Source of the DNA: an uncultured Pseudoalteromonas sp.
GTDB lineage: Bacteria; Pseudomonadota; Gammaproteobacteria; Enterobacterales; Alteromonadaceae
NCBI GenBank assembly: GCA_947493455.1
Contig: CANLRB010000015.1
Span: forward strand, 1-64,000
Length of the DNA: 64,000 nt
Direction of reading: 5' to 3'
Part shown: piece after piece, positions 27,331 to 36,367 of the stretch
Position numbering within the stretch: the first letter of the stretch is position 1
Layout: every line of letters starts with the position of its first letter
Notes under the pieces: generated by a model
Databases searched by the model: none
Told to the model about the DNA's origin: nothing
What the model saw: only the letters and a program-made list of their open reading frames with translations
Program-made: the position numbers and the translations under genes

Positions 27331-27636
27331 ATGAAGAAAAAATATGACACGTTTGCAGATTTTTATCCGTTTTATTTGAGTCAACATCAGGATGTAATAT
27401 GCCGACGTTTACACTTTATAGGCTCCGCCCTAATTTTACTGCTTATTGTATGGGTTGTTATGACCCAGTACTGGAGTGCGTTGATTGCAATTCCATTGCT
27501 AGGTTACGGCTTTGCATGGGTTGGGCATTTCTTTTTCGAAAAAAACCGCCCAGCCACATTTACTTACCCTATTTATAGTTTAATTGGGGACTGGGTGATG
27601 TTCAAAGACATGATAACCGGTAAAATTAAACTCTAG
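27331..27636 (+). CDS. DUF962/Mpo1-like membrane protein
   Basis: This is a 101-residue protein with two central membrane helices (about 28-46 and 49-68). The family histidines and tracts are FYLSQHQDVICRRLHFIGS, GYGFAWVGHFFFEKNRPATF and the C-terminal SLIGDWVMFKDM. The Mpo1 family in yeast is a dioxygenase acting on 2-hydroxy fatty acids; the bacterial role is untested. Its stop overlaps the convergent TrmH-type gene end by 4 bp. Confidence 0.85.
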   Translation: MKKKYDTFADFYPFYLSQHQDVICRRLHFIGSALILLLIVWVVMTQYWSALIAIPLLGYGFAWVGHFFFEKNRPATFTYPIYSLIGDWVMFKDMITGKIKL

Positions 27637-28373
27637 CCTTTAGTTTGCGTTCGCTTAATATTATCGAGAATGATGCCACTTGCCATGGCGACGTTAAGCG
27701 ATTCCGCATGACCAAATCCGGGAATGGTAATTTTGTGATTTATAAATTCGCTGATGTTGCCACGTATACCGTGCGATTCACTGCCCATGACCAGTACCAT
27801 GTTGTCGGTAAATTTTGATTGATGTACGCTTTCGCCACCTAGGTAGGCACCATATATTGGTAAATTGATTTCCTTTAGATAGGTTTCTAACTCGGTTTGC
27901 ACTACGTTTACACGCCCAAATGAGCCCATCGTGGCGCTAATGGTTTTGGGGTTATAGGGATCGGCACAATCAAGACTGGCAACAACAGTTGAAATGCCAT
28001 ACCAATCAGCGACACGAATAATGGTACCTAGGTTACCCGGATCAGAGACGCCGTCTAACGCAAGTATTAACCCTTCTTGAGGTAGTGCGGGGAGTGCTGG
28101 CATCTCGACAACAGCGATTGCTGCATTATTACTGACTAGCGTACTCGCTTTAGCAAGAGCAGATTCATCAGCCTCAATTATAGGTTGTGCATTTAACTGC
28201 ACAGCATTATTTTTAATAAACTCAGGTGTGCCAAATAAATGCTTAATCACTAAATTGGTGTTTAATAGCTCGAGTACATTTTTTTCACCTTGCACGAGAA
28301 ACAGTTGTTGTAACTTACGTTGTTTTTTTTGACTCAATGCTCTAATTAGCTTTACTTGGTTTTTGGAAATCAT
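27633..28373 (-). CDS. TrmH/SpoU-family RNA 2'-O-methyltransferase
   Basis: This is a 246-residue protein from the ATG at 28373, which has AAGAGGT upstream; the longer frame to 28502 is rejected. An N-terminal substrate-binding domain (about 1-100) is followed by a SPOUT knot with motif 1 in LDGVSDPGNLGTIIRVADW, motif 2 in LVMGSESHGI and motif 3 in ITIPGFGHAESLNVAMASGI. It methylates a ribose in rRNA or tRNA; the exact target cannot be told, although the layout resembles RlmB-like enzymes. Confidence 0.88.
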   Translation of the reverse strand: MISKNQVKLIRALSQKKQRKLQQLFLVQGEKNVLELLNTNLVIKHLFGTPEFIKNNAVQLNAQPIIEADESALAKASTLVSNNAAIAVVEMPALPALPQEGLILALDGVSDPGNLGTIIRVADWYGISTVVASLDCADPYNPKTISATMGSFGRVNVVQTELETYLKEINLPIYGAYLGGESVHQSKFTDNMVLVMGSESHGIRGNISEFINHKITIPGFGHAESLNVAMASGIILDNIKRTQTKG

Positions 28374-28561
28374 GTGTACCTCTTGCGATGAATTGGCATT
28401 ATACCAAGAATCTAAATTTGGACTAGGAAAATGAATTAAACAGCACAAGGTTTTATAAAAGTATGAATTAGAGGCTATTCGCTTGTACTTCATTAAAAGC
28501 AAACTAGGGTTAGATTACCTTATAAAGGTACTTTAATTTACTCGTTTCATGGAGGAATAAT

Positions 28562-28870
28562 ATGAAACCTATTTTTGTTATTTTATTGAGTGCTGTTTTG
28601 ATGTGTTTGGGTACAAGTAATGTACTCGCTAACCAAGCTAACCCAAGCAATTTGGGCAGTCCAGAAGTCGTAATGAGGAGCGCGATTAATATTAATGTTG
28701 CGGATGTGATGACCTTAGCGACGTTACCAGGGATTGGTAAAAAGAAAGCACAGGCAATTATTGATTATCGAGAACTTAATGGGCCGATAAAATCAATAGA
28801 GCAACTAGCGAATGTAAAGGGGCTCGGCGAAAAAACAGTGGCAAAGTTTTCTGCACAAATAGAGTTTTAA
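28562..28870 (+). CDS. ComEA-like helix-hairpin-helix protein, exported
   Basis: This 102-residue protein has a signal peptide (about 1-23, ending VLA) and a C-terminal double helix-hairpin-helix domain with LATLPGIGKKKAQAIIDYR and VKGLGEKTVAKF. GGAGG precedes the ATG at the right distance. ComEA proteins bind incoming DNA in the periplasm during natural transformation. Single-gene ComEA-like proteins are common in gammaproteobacteria, so competence itself is not proven. Confidence 0.9.
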   Translation: MKPIFVILLSAVLMCLGTSNVLANQANPSNLGSPEVVMRSAININVADVMTLATLPGIGKKKAQAIIDYRELNGPIKSIEQLANVKGLGEKTVAKFSAQIEF

Positions 28871-28895
28871 AATGGGCCGAAAGGCCCATTCTTTT
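28871..28895 (+). terminator. Intrinsic terminator after the comEA-like gene
   Basis: An 8-bp stem AATGGGCC / GGCCCATT with a GAAA tetraloop is followed by CTTTT. It overlaps the end of the convergent DUF6170 gene. Confidence 0.85.
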
Positions 28896-29199
28896 AGTCG
28901 CTCTCAGCGAGAATCTCGTTTTTTGCTTGGCTAATGTTTGGCTTAGCAAATAACAAGGTGATTGGATTGGTGACAAGGGGGTACAATATACCGACAATCA
29001 GTAAGTAGATAAGTAGCGTCCAGTCATCAATATTTGCAAGTAGCAAAAATATCGGTGTGAGTAAAAGCAACTTTATAATATTCAACGCGGTTTTTTGTGG
29101 CGTTGACAATAGTGCAACGGCGCGTTGTACTATTTGATTTCGTTGCTTAAGTGATACGTCATGTAATTCTGGTAGTTGACGACTGTTAAAATACAACAT
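28894..29199 (-). CDS. DUF6170-like small membrane protein
   Basis: This 101-residue protein has a basic amphipathic N-terminal part and two adjacent hydrophobic segments (about 41-56 and 62-84). It lies 1 bp after the dsbB stop, so it is co-transcribed with dsbB. The family appears in alteromonads next to dsbB; its function is unknown. Confidence 0.7.
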   Translation of the reverse strand: MLYFNSRQLPELHDVSLKQRNQIVQRAVALLSTPQKTALNIIKLLLLTPIFLLLANIDDWTLLIYLLIVGILYPLVTNPITLLFAKPNISQAKNEILAESD

Positions 29200-29200
29200 G

Positions 29201-29722
29201 TTAAACCTTTTTATGAGCCAATAATCGGCACGCGATCAGCGTGACACACACAAGTGTTGAAATTGCAAAAATGATTTGCATCCAACTTGGCATCGACAGC
29301 CCAATAAATGACCAACTGATCTCGCCACAATCGCCCGTTGCTTCAAAGAACCACGGCAGCCAATGATGTAATGGCATAAAGTCAGGGAAATTAGGTTCAA
29401 ACTCACACATAAATGCAAATGGATCGGTATTGTTTTGCATTGCAATGTGCTCATTGGCAAGTAACCACCCCCAGATGCTCGCGATTGCAAAAGTTGTAAA
29501 TGCGAGCAGTCGCACGATGAGGTTGTTGGGTTTGATAGCACCGATGAGTCCGGCGGCGAGCAAGCCTAGGACTGCAGTACGTTGATAAATACACATAATG
29601 CACGGTGCTAACTCCATCACATATTGAAAAAAGAGCGCACTGATTTCGAGTAAGAATGCGATTGCTGCTAGCAACAGCCATGAAATTCGCTTTTCAGCTA
29701 AATTGGAAATGAAACTTAACAT
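29201..29722 (-). CDS. dsbB: Disulfide bond formation protein DsbB
   Basis: This 173-residue protein starts at the ATG at 29722. It has four membrane helices and both periplasmic cysteine pairs: CIMC at C41/C44, the same numbering as in E. coli, and the later pair in FMCEFEP...GDCGEIS. It reoxidises DsbA and passes electrons to quinones. The order nhaB-dsbB on one strand, divergent from fadR, repeats the E. coli arrangement. Confidence 0.95.
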   Translation of the reverse strand: MLSFISNLAEKRISWLLLAAIAFLLEISALFFQYVMELAPCIMCIYQRTAVLGLLAAGLIGAIKPNNLIVRLLAFTTFAIASIWGWLLANEHIAMQNNTDPFAFMCEFEPNFPDFMPLHHWLPWFFEATGDCGEISWSFIGLSMPSWMQIIFAISTLVCVTLIACRLLAHKKV

Positions 29723-29760
29723 AACTTTTATTGAAATTGTTTTCGTTACGCAAATAGTAT

Positions 29761-29790
29761 AAAAAACCGTGTATAGACGCACGGTTTTTT
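29761..29790 (-). terminator. Terminator between nhaB and dsbB
   Basis: A perfect 11-bp stem AAAAAACCGTG / CACGGTTTTTT (29761-29771, 29780-29790) with A and T runs on either side. In the minus direction it ends nhaB transcription just upstream of dsbB. Confidence 0.85.
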
Positions 29791-29818
29791 TAGTCGTCGA
29801 TTGTATTATTAAAAATAA

Positions 29819-31399
29819 TTAATGGTCATTTTTAATTAAGTTGAGGGCATCGGAGTGATGCTCTATCAATGACAAGTCGTACAGTACTTGTGTCCAATCG
29901 ACAAGATAAGCATAGGTAAAGGTGAGTCCGACAACACTTAATACAAGGGTGTAGGGCAGGGCCATAATCACCATACGCCCGTAAGATAAACGAAGCACAG
30001 GCGCGAGGGTGGAAGTCAATAAGAATAAAAATGCGGCTTGCCCATTTGGTGTGGCAACACTGGGCAAATTAGTGCCTGTATTAATTGCGACGGCGAGAAG
30101 GTCAAATTGATCGCGCGAAATTTGACCGTTTTTCATCGCGATTGCCACTTCATTAATATACACAGTGCCTACAAACACATTGTCACTAACCATAGATAAA
30201 AACCCATTTGCCATAAAAAACATAACAAGTTGTGTGTTTCCTTCGAAACTGAGCACCCAAGCAATTACAGGTGTAAATAATTGTTGGTCAATAATGACCG
30301 CGACAACCGCAAAAAATACACATAACAGTGCAGTGAAAGGCAATGCTTCTTCAAATGCCTTACCTATTTGATGCTCTTCGATTATGCCTGCGGAGGCGGT
30401 TGCAAATATAATCACAGAGAGTCCTATAAGGCCCACGTCAGCTAAATGCAATGCAAGTGCGACAATTAACCATATGCCTATTAGACCTTGGATAACAAGA
30501 TTAACGACGTCGCGCTTAGTGCGCTTTTTATCTTGGTACTTATCATAGTCCGATAGAATCGTTCTGACTTTATCTGGTAGCAATGAGCCATAGCCAAACT
30601 TTTTGGTTTTTTCCAAAATTACGGTCATGCATAGACCGGATACTAAAGCCGGAATTGTAATGGGTGCCATTCGTAAGAAAAACTCGCTAAATCCCCAGCC
30701 CGCACGATCTGCAATAATCAAGTTTTGTGGTTCACCAACCATAGTGCAAACGCCGCCGAGCGCCGTTCCGATAGACGCATGCATTAATAGGCTGCGCAGA
30801 AATGCGCGAAAGTCTTCGAGCTCTTCGCGATTAACGGTTGTGACTTGATGGTCATTGTTAACATCATGCTCGCTATGAAAGTCTTTGCCGGAGGCCACTT
30901 TATGATAAATACTATAAAAGCCCATCGCGACCGCAATAATCACCGCCATGACCGTCAACGCATCAAGAAAAGCGGATAAAAATGCCGCTGCAAAGGCAAA
31001 CGCCAGGGAAAGAATTGTTTTACTTTTTACTCGTACTACAAGTTTTGTAAAAATAAAGAGTAATAAGTCCTTCATAAAATAAATGCCAGCAACCATAAAC
31101 ATAAGCAATAAGATGACATCAAAGTTTTGCACAACCTCATGTTTGACTTGATGGGTTGTCGTCATGCCGATGGCGATTGCTTCAATCGCTAACAGACCGC
31201 CAGGTTGCAATGGGTAGCACTTGAGTGCCATTGCTAGGGTGAAAATAAACTCGAGCACTAAGACCCACCCCGCAAGGTAAGGGTTAATAAAAAATAAAAT
31301 AGGGTTCAGTGCTAAAAAAGCGATAATGGTGAGTTTGTACCACCTCGGTGCGTTTCCCAAAAAGTTAGATGACAAGGCTGAAAACGTTGTCTGTTGCAT
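29819..31399 (-). CDS. nhaB: Sodium/proton antiporter NhaB
   Basis: This 526-residue protein has about 12 membrane segments and the NhaB-specific tracts [38 protein letters not shown] and [16 protein letters not shown]. It exports Na+ in exchange for protons at the inner membrane, which fits a marine organism. It is divergent from fadR with a 252-bp gap, exactly the E. coli order. Confidence 0.96.
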   Translation of the reverse strand: MQQTTFSALSSNFLGNAPRWYKLTIIAFLALNPILFFINPYLAGWVLVLEFIFTLAMALKCYPLQPGGLLAIEAIAIGMTTTHQVKHEVVQNFDVILLLMFMVAGIYFMKDLLLFIFTKLVVRVKSKTILSLAFAFAAAFLSAFLDALTVMAVIIAVAMGFYSIYHKVASGKDFHSEHDVNNDHQVTTVNREELEDFRAFLRSLLMHASIGTALGGVCTMVGEPQNLIIADRAGWGFSEFFLRMAPITIPALVSGLCMTVILEKTKKFGYGSLLPDKVRTILSDYDKYQDKKRTKRDVVNLVIQGLIGIWLIVALALHLADVGLIGLSVIIFATASAGIIEEHQIGKAFEEALPFTALLCVFFAVVAVIIDQQLFTPVIAWVLSFEGNTQLVMFFMANGFLSMVSDNVFVGTVYINEVAIAMKNGQISRDQFDLLAVAINTGTNLPSVATPNGQAAFLFLLTSTLAPVLRLSYGRMVIMALPYTLVLSVVGLTFTYAYLVDWTQVLYDLSLIEHHSDALNLIKNDH

Positions 31400-31651
31400 G
31401 TGAATTCCTCAATTGTGCTGGCATGTGGTCAAGGGCTGTAAATCGCGACGGATTTTACGGGGCAGGTTATAACATATCTAGATGGCTAAACTTAACCTAT
31501 CTTTAGTCTAATATGACGATTTTGTTAAATACTTAACATTTATTTAATGAATATATCGTGACAGTAAATAAGCATGCGGGCTTGTTACTTCATTATCATC
31601 TGGTACAATCAGTTTCTAAATACAGTGGCATTATAAAAAACTGGAAACTTG

Positions 31652-32374
31652 ATGAGAATTTTCAAAGCAAAAAGCCCAGCGGGCTTTGCCGAAGAATATA
31701 TAGTAGAGTCAATTTGGAATGGTGAGTTTGCACCAGGCTCTATCTTACCTGCTGAACGTGAACTTTCTGAATTAATCGGGGTGACCAGAACCACATTAAG
31801 AGAAGTGTTGCAGCGTTTAGCGCGTGATGGTTGGTTAACCATTCAACACGGAAAACCGACACGTGTTAATAATTATTGGGAAACATCTGGACTCAATATT
31901 TTAGAAACGTTAGCACGTCTAGATGAACCTAAAGTACCGGAACTCATTGACCAATTACTTTCGGCACGAACCAATATCAGCGCGATTTATACCCGTGCGG
32001 CAATTAAGTCGAATCCTGAAAAAGTTGTTGAGACACTTTCGCGCGCAGAGCATATCGAAGATACAGCCGCGGCCTATGGCGAGTATGATTATCGCATGCA
32101 TCATGAACTTGCATTTGCATGTGGAAATCCAATTTATGTATTGACACTCAACGGATTTAAAGGGTTTTATTCAAAAATTGCGGGTCACTATTTTTCAGAT
32201 GAGCGCACACGCAATCTAGCCAAACAATTTTATCGTGATTTGAAAGAGCTTGCGGAACAAGGCAAGTTTGATGAGTCGATTTTCCTAATCCGTAAGTACG
32301 GTTTAAAATCCGGTGAACTGTGGCACGAAATACGAGAAACCATGCCAAAAGATATTATGGATGATCCGAAGTAA
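31652..32374 (+). CDS. fadR: Fatty acid metabolism regulator FadR
   Basis: This 240-residue GntR-family regulator (E. coli FadR has 239) starts at ATG 31652. The winged helix-turn-helix lies at about 30-75, with [27 protein letters not shown]. The C-terminal acyl-CoA-binding domain ends ...[10 protein letters not shown]. It represses beta-oxidation genes and activates unsaturated fatty acid synthesis, and releases DNA on binding long-chain acyl-CoA. A matching operator lies before fadIJ at 5590-5607 in this same window. Confidence 0.95.
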   Translation: MRIFKAKSPAGFAEEYIVESIWNGEFAPGSILPAERELSELIGVTRTTLREVLQRLARDGWLTIQHGKPTRVNNYWETSGLNILETLARLDEPKVPELIDQLLSARTNISAIYTRAAIKSNPEKVVETLSRAEHIEDTAAAYGEYDYRMHHELAFACGNPIYVLTLNGFKGFYSKIAGHYFSDERTRNLAKQFYRDLKELAEQGKFDESIFLIRKYGLKSGELWHEIRETMPKDIMDDPK

Positions 32375-32376
32375 TT

Positions 32377-32406
32377 AAAAAAACCAGCGTTTGCTGGTTT
32401 TTTTTG
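32377..32406 (+). terminator. Intrinsic terminator after fadR
   Basis: The stem AAAAAACCAGC / GCTGGTTTTTT with a GTTT loop ends in a run of T. Confidence 0.9.
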
Positions 32407-32611
32407 GTTTAGAGAAACTTATTGTACACTTATTTGGCATAAATGAATTTTGTGAATGACTATTATACATAGCGATTATCTGTGATTGATTAAAAACGAC
32501 ACTATCTATTTTTTCAATTAATAGTATCGGTAAAATTGATTGTTAATTTTGAAGTTCGCTCGTTATCATGTTGCCTGCGTTAAAGTGGTAAAAAATAATT
32601 GTCCAATAAGG

Positions 32612-32639
32612 TTGGATTTTTAAGATTTGCCATTATATT
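32612..32639 (+). promoter_or_regulatory. Sigma70-like promoter of the peroxiredoxin gene
   Basis: TTGGAT (32612-32617) and TATATT (32634-32639) are 16 bp apart, predicting a start near 32646. The remainder of the roughly 295-bp gap between the fadR terminator and this gene is AT-rich and shows no gene. Confidence 0.45.
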
Positions 32640-32647
32640 GAATGGTA

Positions 32648-32668
32648 CAAGTAACAAGGTGTTACTTG
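32648..32668. promoter_or_regulatory. Perfect 9-bp dyad at the peroxiredoxin transcription start
   Basis: CAAGTAACA and TGTTACTTG are separated by AGG. The dyad lies immediately after the predicted start point and 32 bp before the ATG. It could be a repressor operator or a 5' stem-loop of the transcript. It does not match the OxyR, Fur or FadR motifs I know. Confidence 0.55.
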
Positions 32669-32700
32669 AACGATTATAAATTTCATATTTGGAGATAATA

Positions 32701-33306
32701 ATGGGCGTATTAGTAGGCCGTCAGGCACCTGATTTCACAGCTGCAGCAGTTCTAGGTAACGGTGAGATCGTTGATAGCTACAATCTACACGAAGCAATCA
32801 AAGGTAAAAAAGCAGTTGTTTTCTTTTACCCATTAGATTTCACTTTTGTATGTCCTTCAGAGCTAATTGCATTTGACAAGCGTTTTGAAGAGTTCCAAAA
32901 GCGTGGCGTTGAAGTAATCGGTGTATCAATCGATTCACAATTCTCTCACAACGCATGGCGTAATACACCAGTATCTGAAGGTGGTATTGGTCCAGTTAAG
33001 TATGCACTTGTTGCTGACGTTAAGCACGAAATCTGTCAAGCATACGATGTTGAGCACCCAGAAGCTGGTGTTGCATTCCGTGGTTCTTTCTTAATTGATG
33101 AAGAAGGTAACGTACGTCATCAAGTAGTTAATGATTTACCACTTGGCCGTAACATCGACGAAATGTTACGTATGGTTGATGCACTTTCTTTCCACTCTGA
33201 GCACGGCGAAGTATGTCCTGCAGGTTGGGAAGAAGGCAAAAAAGGTATGGATGCAAGCCCTGAAGGCGTAGCAGCTTACCTTTCACAAAACGAAGGCGAG
33301 CTATAA
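32701..33306 (+). CDS. Typical 2-Cys peroxiredoxin (AhpC/TSA family)
   Basis: This 201-residue protein starts at MGVLVGRQAPDF (ATG 32701, GGAGA upstream). The peroxidatic cysteine is C51 in FTFVCPSELIAF and the resolving cysteine is C172 in GEVCPAGWEEG, with the GGIGPVKYALVAD tract between them. It reduces H2O2 and organic peroxides using thioredoxin-type donors. No ahpF lies beside it. Codon usage looks biased towards a small set of codons, consistent with high expression. Confidence 0.94.
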   Translation: MGVLVGRQAPDFTAAAVLGNGEIVDSYNLHEAIKGKKAVVFFYPLDFTFVCPSELIAFDKRFEEFQKRGVEVIGVSIDSQFSHNAWRNTPVSEGGIGPVKYALVADVKHEICQAYDVEHPEAGVAFRGSFLIDEEGNVRHQVVNDLPLGRNIDEMLRMVDALSFHSEHGEVCPAGWEEGKKGMDASPEGVAAYLSQNEGEL

Positions 33307-33322
33307 TCGTTTAGCCAAAAAT

Positions 33323-33350
33323 AAAAAAACCGCCAAATGGCGGTTTTTTT
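33323..33350. terminator. Bidirectional terminator between peroxiredoxin gene and smpB
   Basis: AAAAAAACCGCC and GGCGGTTTTTTT pair perfectly around AAAT, with A and T runs serving both convergent genes. Confidence 0.92.
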
Positions 33351-33361
33351 ATATCTAAAAG

Positions 33362-33844
33362 TTAGCGTACGCTGTGTTTCATGGTGCGTTCTTTTTCTCG
33401 TGCCCAATCCTTATCTTTACTGTCGGCACGTTTATCATGTTGTTTTTTACCTTTAGCGAGGTGGAATTCAAGTTTCACCCAGCACTTTTTCCAATACATT
33501 GCGGTTGCAACGAGGGTGTAGCCATCGCGCTCAGTCGCGCCAATCAGACGGTTAAGCTCACGCTTATTAAGCAATAGCTTACGACTGCGCATTGGATCAC
33601 AAACAACGTGTGACGAGGCGCTATTAAGAGGAGTTATGCGGCTCGCAAGCAGAAACGCCTCACCGTCTTTTAAATGGATGTAAGTGTCGGTGATATTTAC
33701 TTTGCCAGCTCGAATACTTTTAACTTCCCAGCCTTGCAGTTCCATACCCGCTTCGAATTTATCGTTAAGAATATACTCATGACGCGCTTTTTTATTTAGC
33801 GCGATGGTATTACTTTGTGCTTTAGGTTTTTTGTGTTTTGCCAT
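33362..33844 (-). CDS. smpB: SsrA-binding protein SmpB
   Basis: This 160-residue protein has the SmpB core ([27 protein letters not shown] type tract), the central LLNKREL tract and a basic C-terminal tail ([18 protein letters not shown]) that enters the mRNA channel. It brings tmRNA to stalled ribosomes. The neighbours ratA-rnfH are divergent, as in E. coli. The tmRNA gene is not in the window. Confidence 0.95.
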   Translation of the reverse strand: MAKHKKPKAQSNTIALNKKARHEYILNDKFEAGMELQGWEVKSIRAGKVNITDTYIHLKDGEAFLLASRITPLNSASSHVVCDPMRSRKLLLNKRELNRLIGATERDGYTLVATAMYWKKCWVKLEFHLAKGKKQHDKRADSKDKDWAREKERTMKHSVR

Positions 33845-33951
33845 AATGACGCCATTATACCCAAGCCAACTAAAATTCCTAGGTTGTTGATCAAATTAAT
33901 GTCATCAATGCGTGGGCATGTTAAAATCAAGCAAATCGCATAGGAGTAATG

Positions 33952-34392
33952 ATGCCGCAGATTAGTCGAAGTGCGCTTGTAATGTATAGCGCAAAACAAA
34001 TGTTTGAATTAGTCAATGACGTTGATGCCTATCCGCAGTTCTTACCAAACTGCTCGGATGCAAAAGTGATATCACAGTCAAAGGCGTCCATGACAGCGTC
34101 GGTCGAAATTGCAAAAGCAGGCTTACGAAAATGGTTTACGACTGAAAATACACTGACCGAAGACGCGCGTATTGATATGAAACTGTTGGATGGCCCGTTT
34201 AAAAAATTGACCGGTGGTTGGCGTTTTACACCATTAGATGAACATGCTTGTAAAGTCAGTTTAGAGCTTGAATTTGAATTTAAAAATAAGCTCGTTGAAA
34301 TGGCATTTGGCAAAGTATTTAACGAAGTTGCTAATAATATGATCAGTGCATTTACCAAGCGGGCAAAGCTGACTTATGGTGCGGCGTCATGA
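33952..34392 (+). CDS. ratA: RatA/COQ10-like START-domain protein
   Basis: This 146-residue protein is read from the second of two adjacent ATGs (33952), which has the better spacing (5 nt) from AGGAG at 33942. The sequence MPQISRSALVMYSAKQMFELVNDVDAYPQFLP is the standard opening of the RatA/COQ10 lipid-binding family. In E. coli RatA was reported to block 70S association; the mitochondrial COQ10 homologues bind ubiquinone. rnfH follows with a 4-bp overlap (ATGA). Confidence 0.92.
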   Translation: MPQISRSALVMYSAKQMFELVNDVDAYPQFLPNCSDAKVISQSKASMTASVEIAKAGLRKWFTTENTLTEDARIDMKLLDGPFKKLTGGWRFTPLDEHACKVSLELEFEFKNKLVEMAFGKVFNEVANNMISAFTKRAKLTYGAAS

Positions 34393-34709
34393 TCGAAATC
34401 GAGATTGTGTTTGCACTTCCAGATAGGGCGACGTGTTTAAAATTACAAGTAGCCAATGATTGCACCGTTGAACAGGCAATCGACCAGTCTAATATTGTTG
34501 CTAAGTGTCCTGAAATTGACCGTGAGAACTTGTCTGTTGGTGTATGGAATCGAACCTGCAAATTGCACCAAGTACTGCGCGATGGGGATCGTATTGAAAT
34601 TTACCGGCCACTGATAGCAGATCCTAAAGAAGCAAGGCGTCGACGTGCCGACAAAGCAAAGGAAGAAGGCCGAGCAAATAAAATTACAGGTGGAAGGGCA
34701 TTAAAATAA
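34389..34709 (+). CDS. rnfH: RnfH family ubiquitin-fold protein
   Basis: This 106-residue beta-grasp protein has the tracts MIEIEIVFALPD, LSVGVWNRTCKLHQVLRDGDRIEIYRPLIADPKEARRRRA, which define the RnfH (RatB) family. Its start overlaps the ratA stop. The biochemical function is unknown. A terminator overlaps its last codons. Confidence 0.93.
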   Translation: MIEIEIVFALPDRATCLKLQVANDCTVEQAIDQSNIVAKCPEIDRENLSVGVWNRTCKLHQVLRDGDRIEIYRPLIADPKEARRRRADKAKEEGRANKITGGRALK

Positions 34710-34720
34710 TGCCCTTTTTT
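34696..34720 (+). terminator. Intrinsic terminator overlapping the rnfH stop
   Basis: The stem GGGCATTA / TAATGCCC with an AAA loop is followed by six T. The rnfH stop codon lies inside the hairpin. Confidence 0.88.
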
Positions 34721-34746
34721 GTTTGGCGAGATAAATCCAAAGAATG

Positions 34747-35094
34747 TTATTGTTCGAGCGGAATGTTAAAGTCTTTTGGTTGCTCAAAGTCACCGGCAAT
34801 AGATGCTAACTTGTCATCTTTAAAAACAACTTCAATTGATTTACGTTGTTCACTGCTACGACCTGGATTATATAAGTAGATATACTGCCATTTGTTTGGA
34901 TTAAAGGCATCTTTCGCGATAGGCTGCCCTAATACAAAAATAACTTGTTCTCGCGTCATTTCAACACGAAGTTTATCGATGTCTTTTTGTTCTAAGAAGT
35001 TACCTTGAGGAATGGGCATTTTGTATAACCAACTGCTGCATCCGGCACTTAGTAAAAGTACACCGCACAAGCATATGTTTTTCAACCACTGCAT
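34747..35094 (-). CDS. bamE: Outer membrane assembly lipoprotein BamE
   Basis: This 115-residue lipoprotein has the lipobox LLSAGC (Cys19) and the BamE fold tracts VEMTREQVIFVLGQPIAKDAF and WQYIYLYNPG. It is a member of the Bam complex that inserts outer-membrane beta-barrels. It is convergent with rnfH, as in E. coli. Confidence 0.94.
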   Translation of the reverse strand: MQWLKNICLCGVLLLSAGCSSWLYKMPIPQGNFLEQKDIDKLRVEMTREQVIFVLGQPIAKDAFNPNKWQYIYLYNPGRSSEQRKSIEVVFKDDKLASIAGDFEQPKDFNIPLEQ

Positions 35095-35199
35095 TATGTT
35101 GTTATGTCCTTAATTATTAGCTCACGCCATAATACCTGTTGCGTCAGCGATGGAAAAGTGTAAATTTGATTTATTGTTGTTAAATAAGTTCAAATTGTT

Positions 35200-35493
35200 T
35201 TGCAAAACGAGCAAAAACCACTTTGGTATATCTATATCATTGAGAATAAATTGGGCCATTGGTATACCGGTGTAACCACAGATGTCGCGCAGCGTTTTGC
35301 AACACATCAAGCAGGCAAAGGTGCCAAAGCACTGAGAGGTAAGTTACCACTTACTCTTATTTTTAGTGCAGAAGTTGGAAGCAAAAGCTGTGCGTGTAAA
35401 TTGGAATATCAAATAAAACGCCTATCAAAAAGCGATAAACGAAAATGGGTTAAGATGCATTCTGAGCAACAAAGTGTTGGTCCAATAGTGTAA
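35200..35493 (+). CDS. GIY-YIG domain protein (UPF0213/YhbQ-like)
   Basis: This 97-residue protein has WYIYIIENKLGHWYTGVTTD, the GIY-YIG nuclease core, with the conserved Arg (QRFATH) and Glu (LEYQIKRL). No ATG is available; an in-frame stop at 35185 leaves TTG 35200 as the first usual start. Its 3' end overlaps the convergent M28 peptidase gene by 44 bp. The family has weak or uncertain nuclease activity. Confidence 0.85.
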   Translation: MQNEQKPLWYIYIIENKLGHWYTGVTTDVAQRFATHQAGKGAKALRGKLPLTLIFSAEVGSKSCACKLEYQIKRLSKSDKRKWVKMHSEQQSVGPIV

Positions 35494-36361
35494 CAACGCG
35501 CAGCAGGTTTTCGATACTCGCACGGTAAAATGGTTTATTGATATTTTCGAAGTTATCAGTGATTTTATGATAATGCTTATGCACGCCGACACCAAAATAA
35601 ACAAATGGAATACCAGCTTTTCGAAAGATACTGTGATCACTAGCGTTTAAAATTTGTCGCCTAGCTCGGTGGGTTGAGTCTGGATAAAAACCGCGACCGC
35701 GCGACATTTTTATATGCGCTTTTGACGTATTATGGCGTTGTTCAATCATTGTTTTATATGGTTTTAGCTCGCTCGAGTAAAGAGCAAGCAAGCGCATTTT
35801 TTTGCGGCCAATGCCTAGCATATCCAAATTGATATTAAGAATAATGTTTTTCTTTGGGTTAATCGGATTGTCGAAATAAGCTCGCGCACCATGGAGGCCT
35901 TGTTCTTCGGCATCTGTCGCAATAAATACATAATTGTAGTTGGTTTGCGTATTTTTTAATTGTGTGGCCAGAGCAAGCAATGCCGACACGCCCGATGCGT
36001 TGTCGTCAGCACCGTTATACACTAAGCGCCCTTTATTACCAAGATGATCGTAATGCGCGGTAATCGCGATAAACGGCTTTTGAGGGTCACTGATAATTTG
36101 CGCAACTAGGTTTTCACCTTGTGCTTGTGACCAAAAGCCACTTGAGTAAGTGAAATGTTGGCTGTAATTGTCAGATACTGGCGCTAAACCAATCTCTTTG
36201 TAGCGAGTACGAATATATTCGGCCGCGCGTTTTGCGCCGGGAGTTCCGGTTTTACGGCCGTTCATCGCTTGGTCGCTTAATACGGCTAAATCGCTCAGTG
36301 CTTGTTCCGATATAGCCGGGGCATTAAGCGATAAGCAGAAGAAAAGACAAATACCATACAT
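35450..36361 (-). CDS. M28 family zinc aminopeptidase, probably exported
   Basis: This 303-residue M28 peptidase shows the zinc ligands in order: His in TAHYDHLG, bridging Asp in GADDNASG, Glu pair in DAEEQGLHGA, Asp in NLDMLG and His in GVHKHYHK. A short hydrophobic N-terminus (MYGICLFFCLSLNAPAIS) looks like a signal peptide but lacks the usual basic residues. It starts 6 bp after the upstream TPR lipoprotein gene, so the two form an operon. Confidence 0.88.
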   Translation of the reverse strand: MYGICLFFCLSLNAPAISEQALSDLAVLSDQAMNGRKTGTPGAKRAAEYIRTRYKEIGLAPVSDNYSQHFTYSSGFWSQAQGENLVAQIISDPQKPFIAITAHYDHLGNKGRLVYNGADDNASGVSALLALATQLKNTQTNYNYVFIATDAEEQGLHGARAYFDNPINPKKNIILNINLDMLGIGRKKMRLLALYSSELKPYKTMIEQRHNTSKAHIKMSRGRGFYPDSTHRARRQILNASDHSIFRKAGIPFVYFGVGVHKHYHKITDNFENINKPFYRASIENLLRVVTLLDQHFVAQNAS

Positions 36362-36367
36362 GGGCGA

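Noticed and set aside
28374-28502. N-terminal extension of the TrmH-type methyltransferase
   Set aside because: Extension has no family similarity, and a good AAGAGGT site precedes the internal ATG at 28373.
29236-29541. Second minus-strand frame within dsbB
   Set aside because: Out-of-frame reading of dsbB, whose cysteine motifs fix the true frame.
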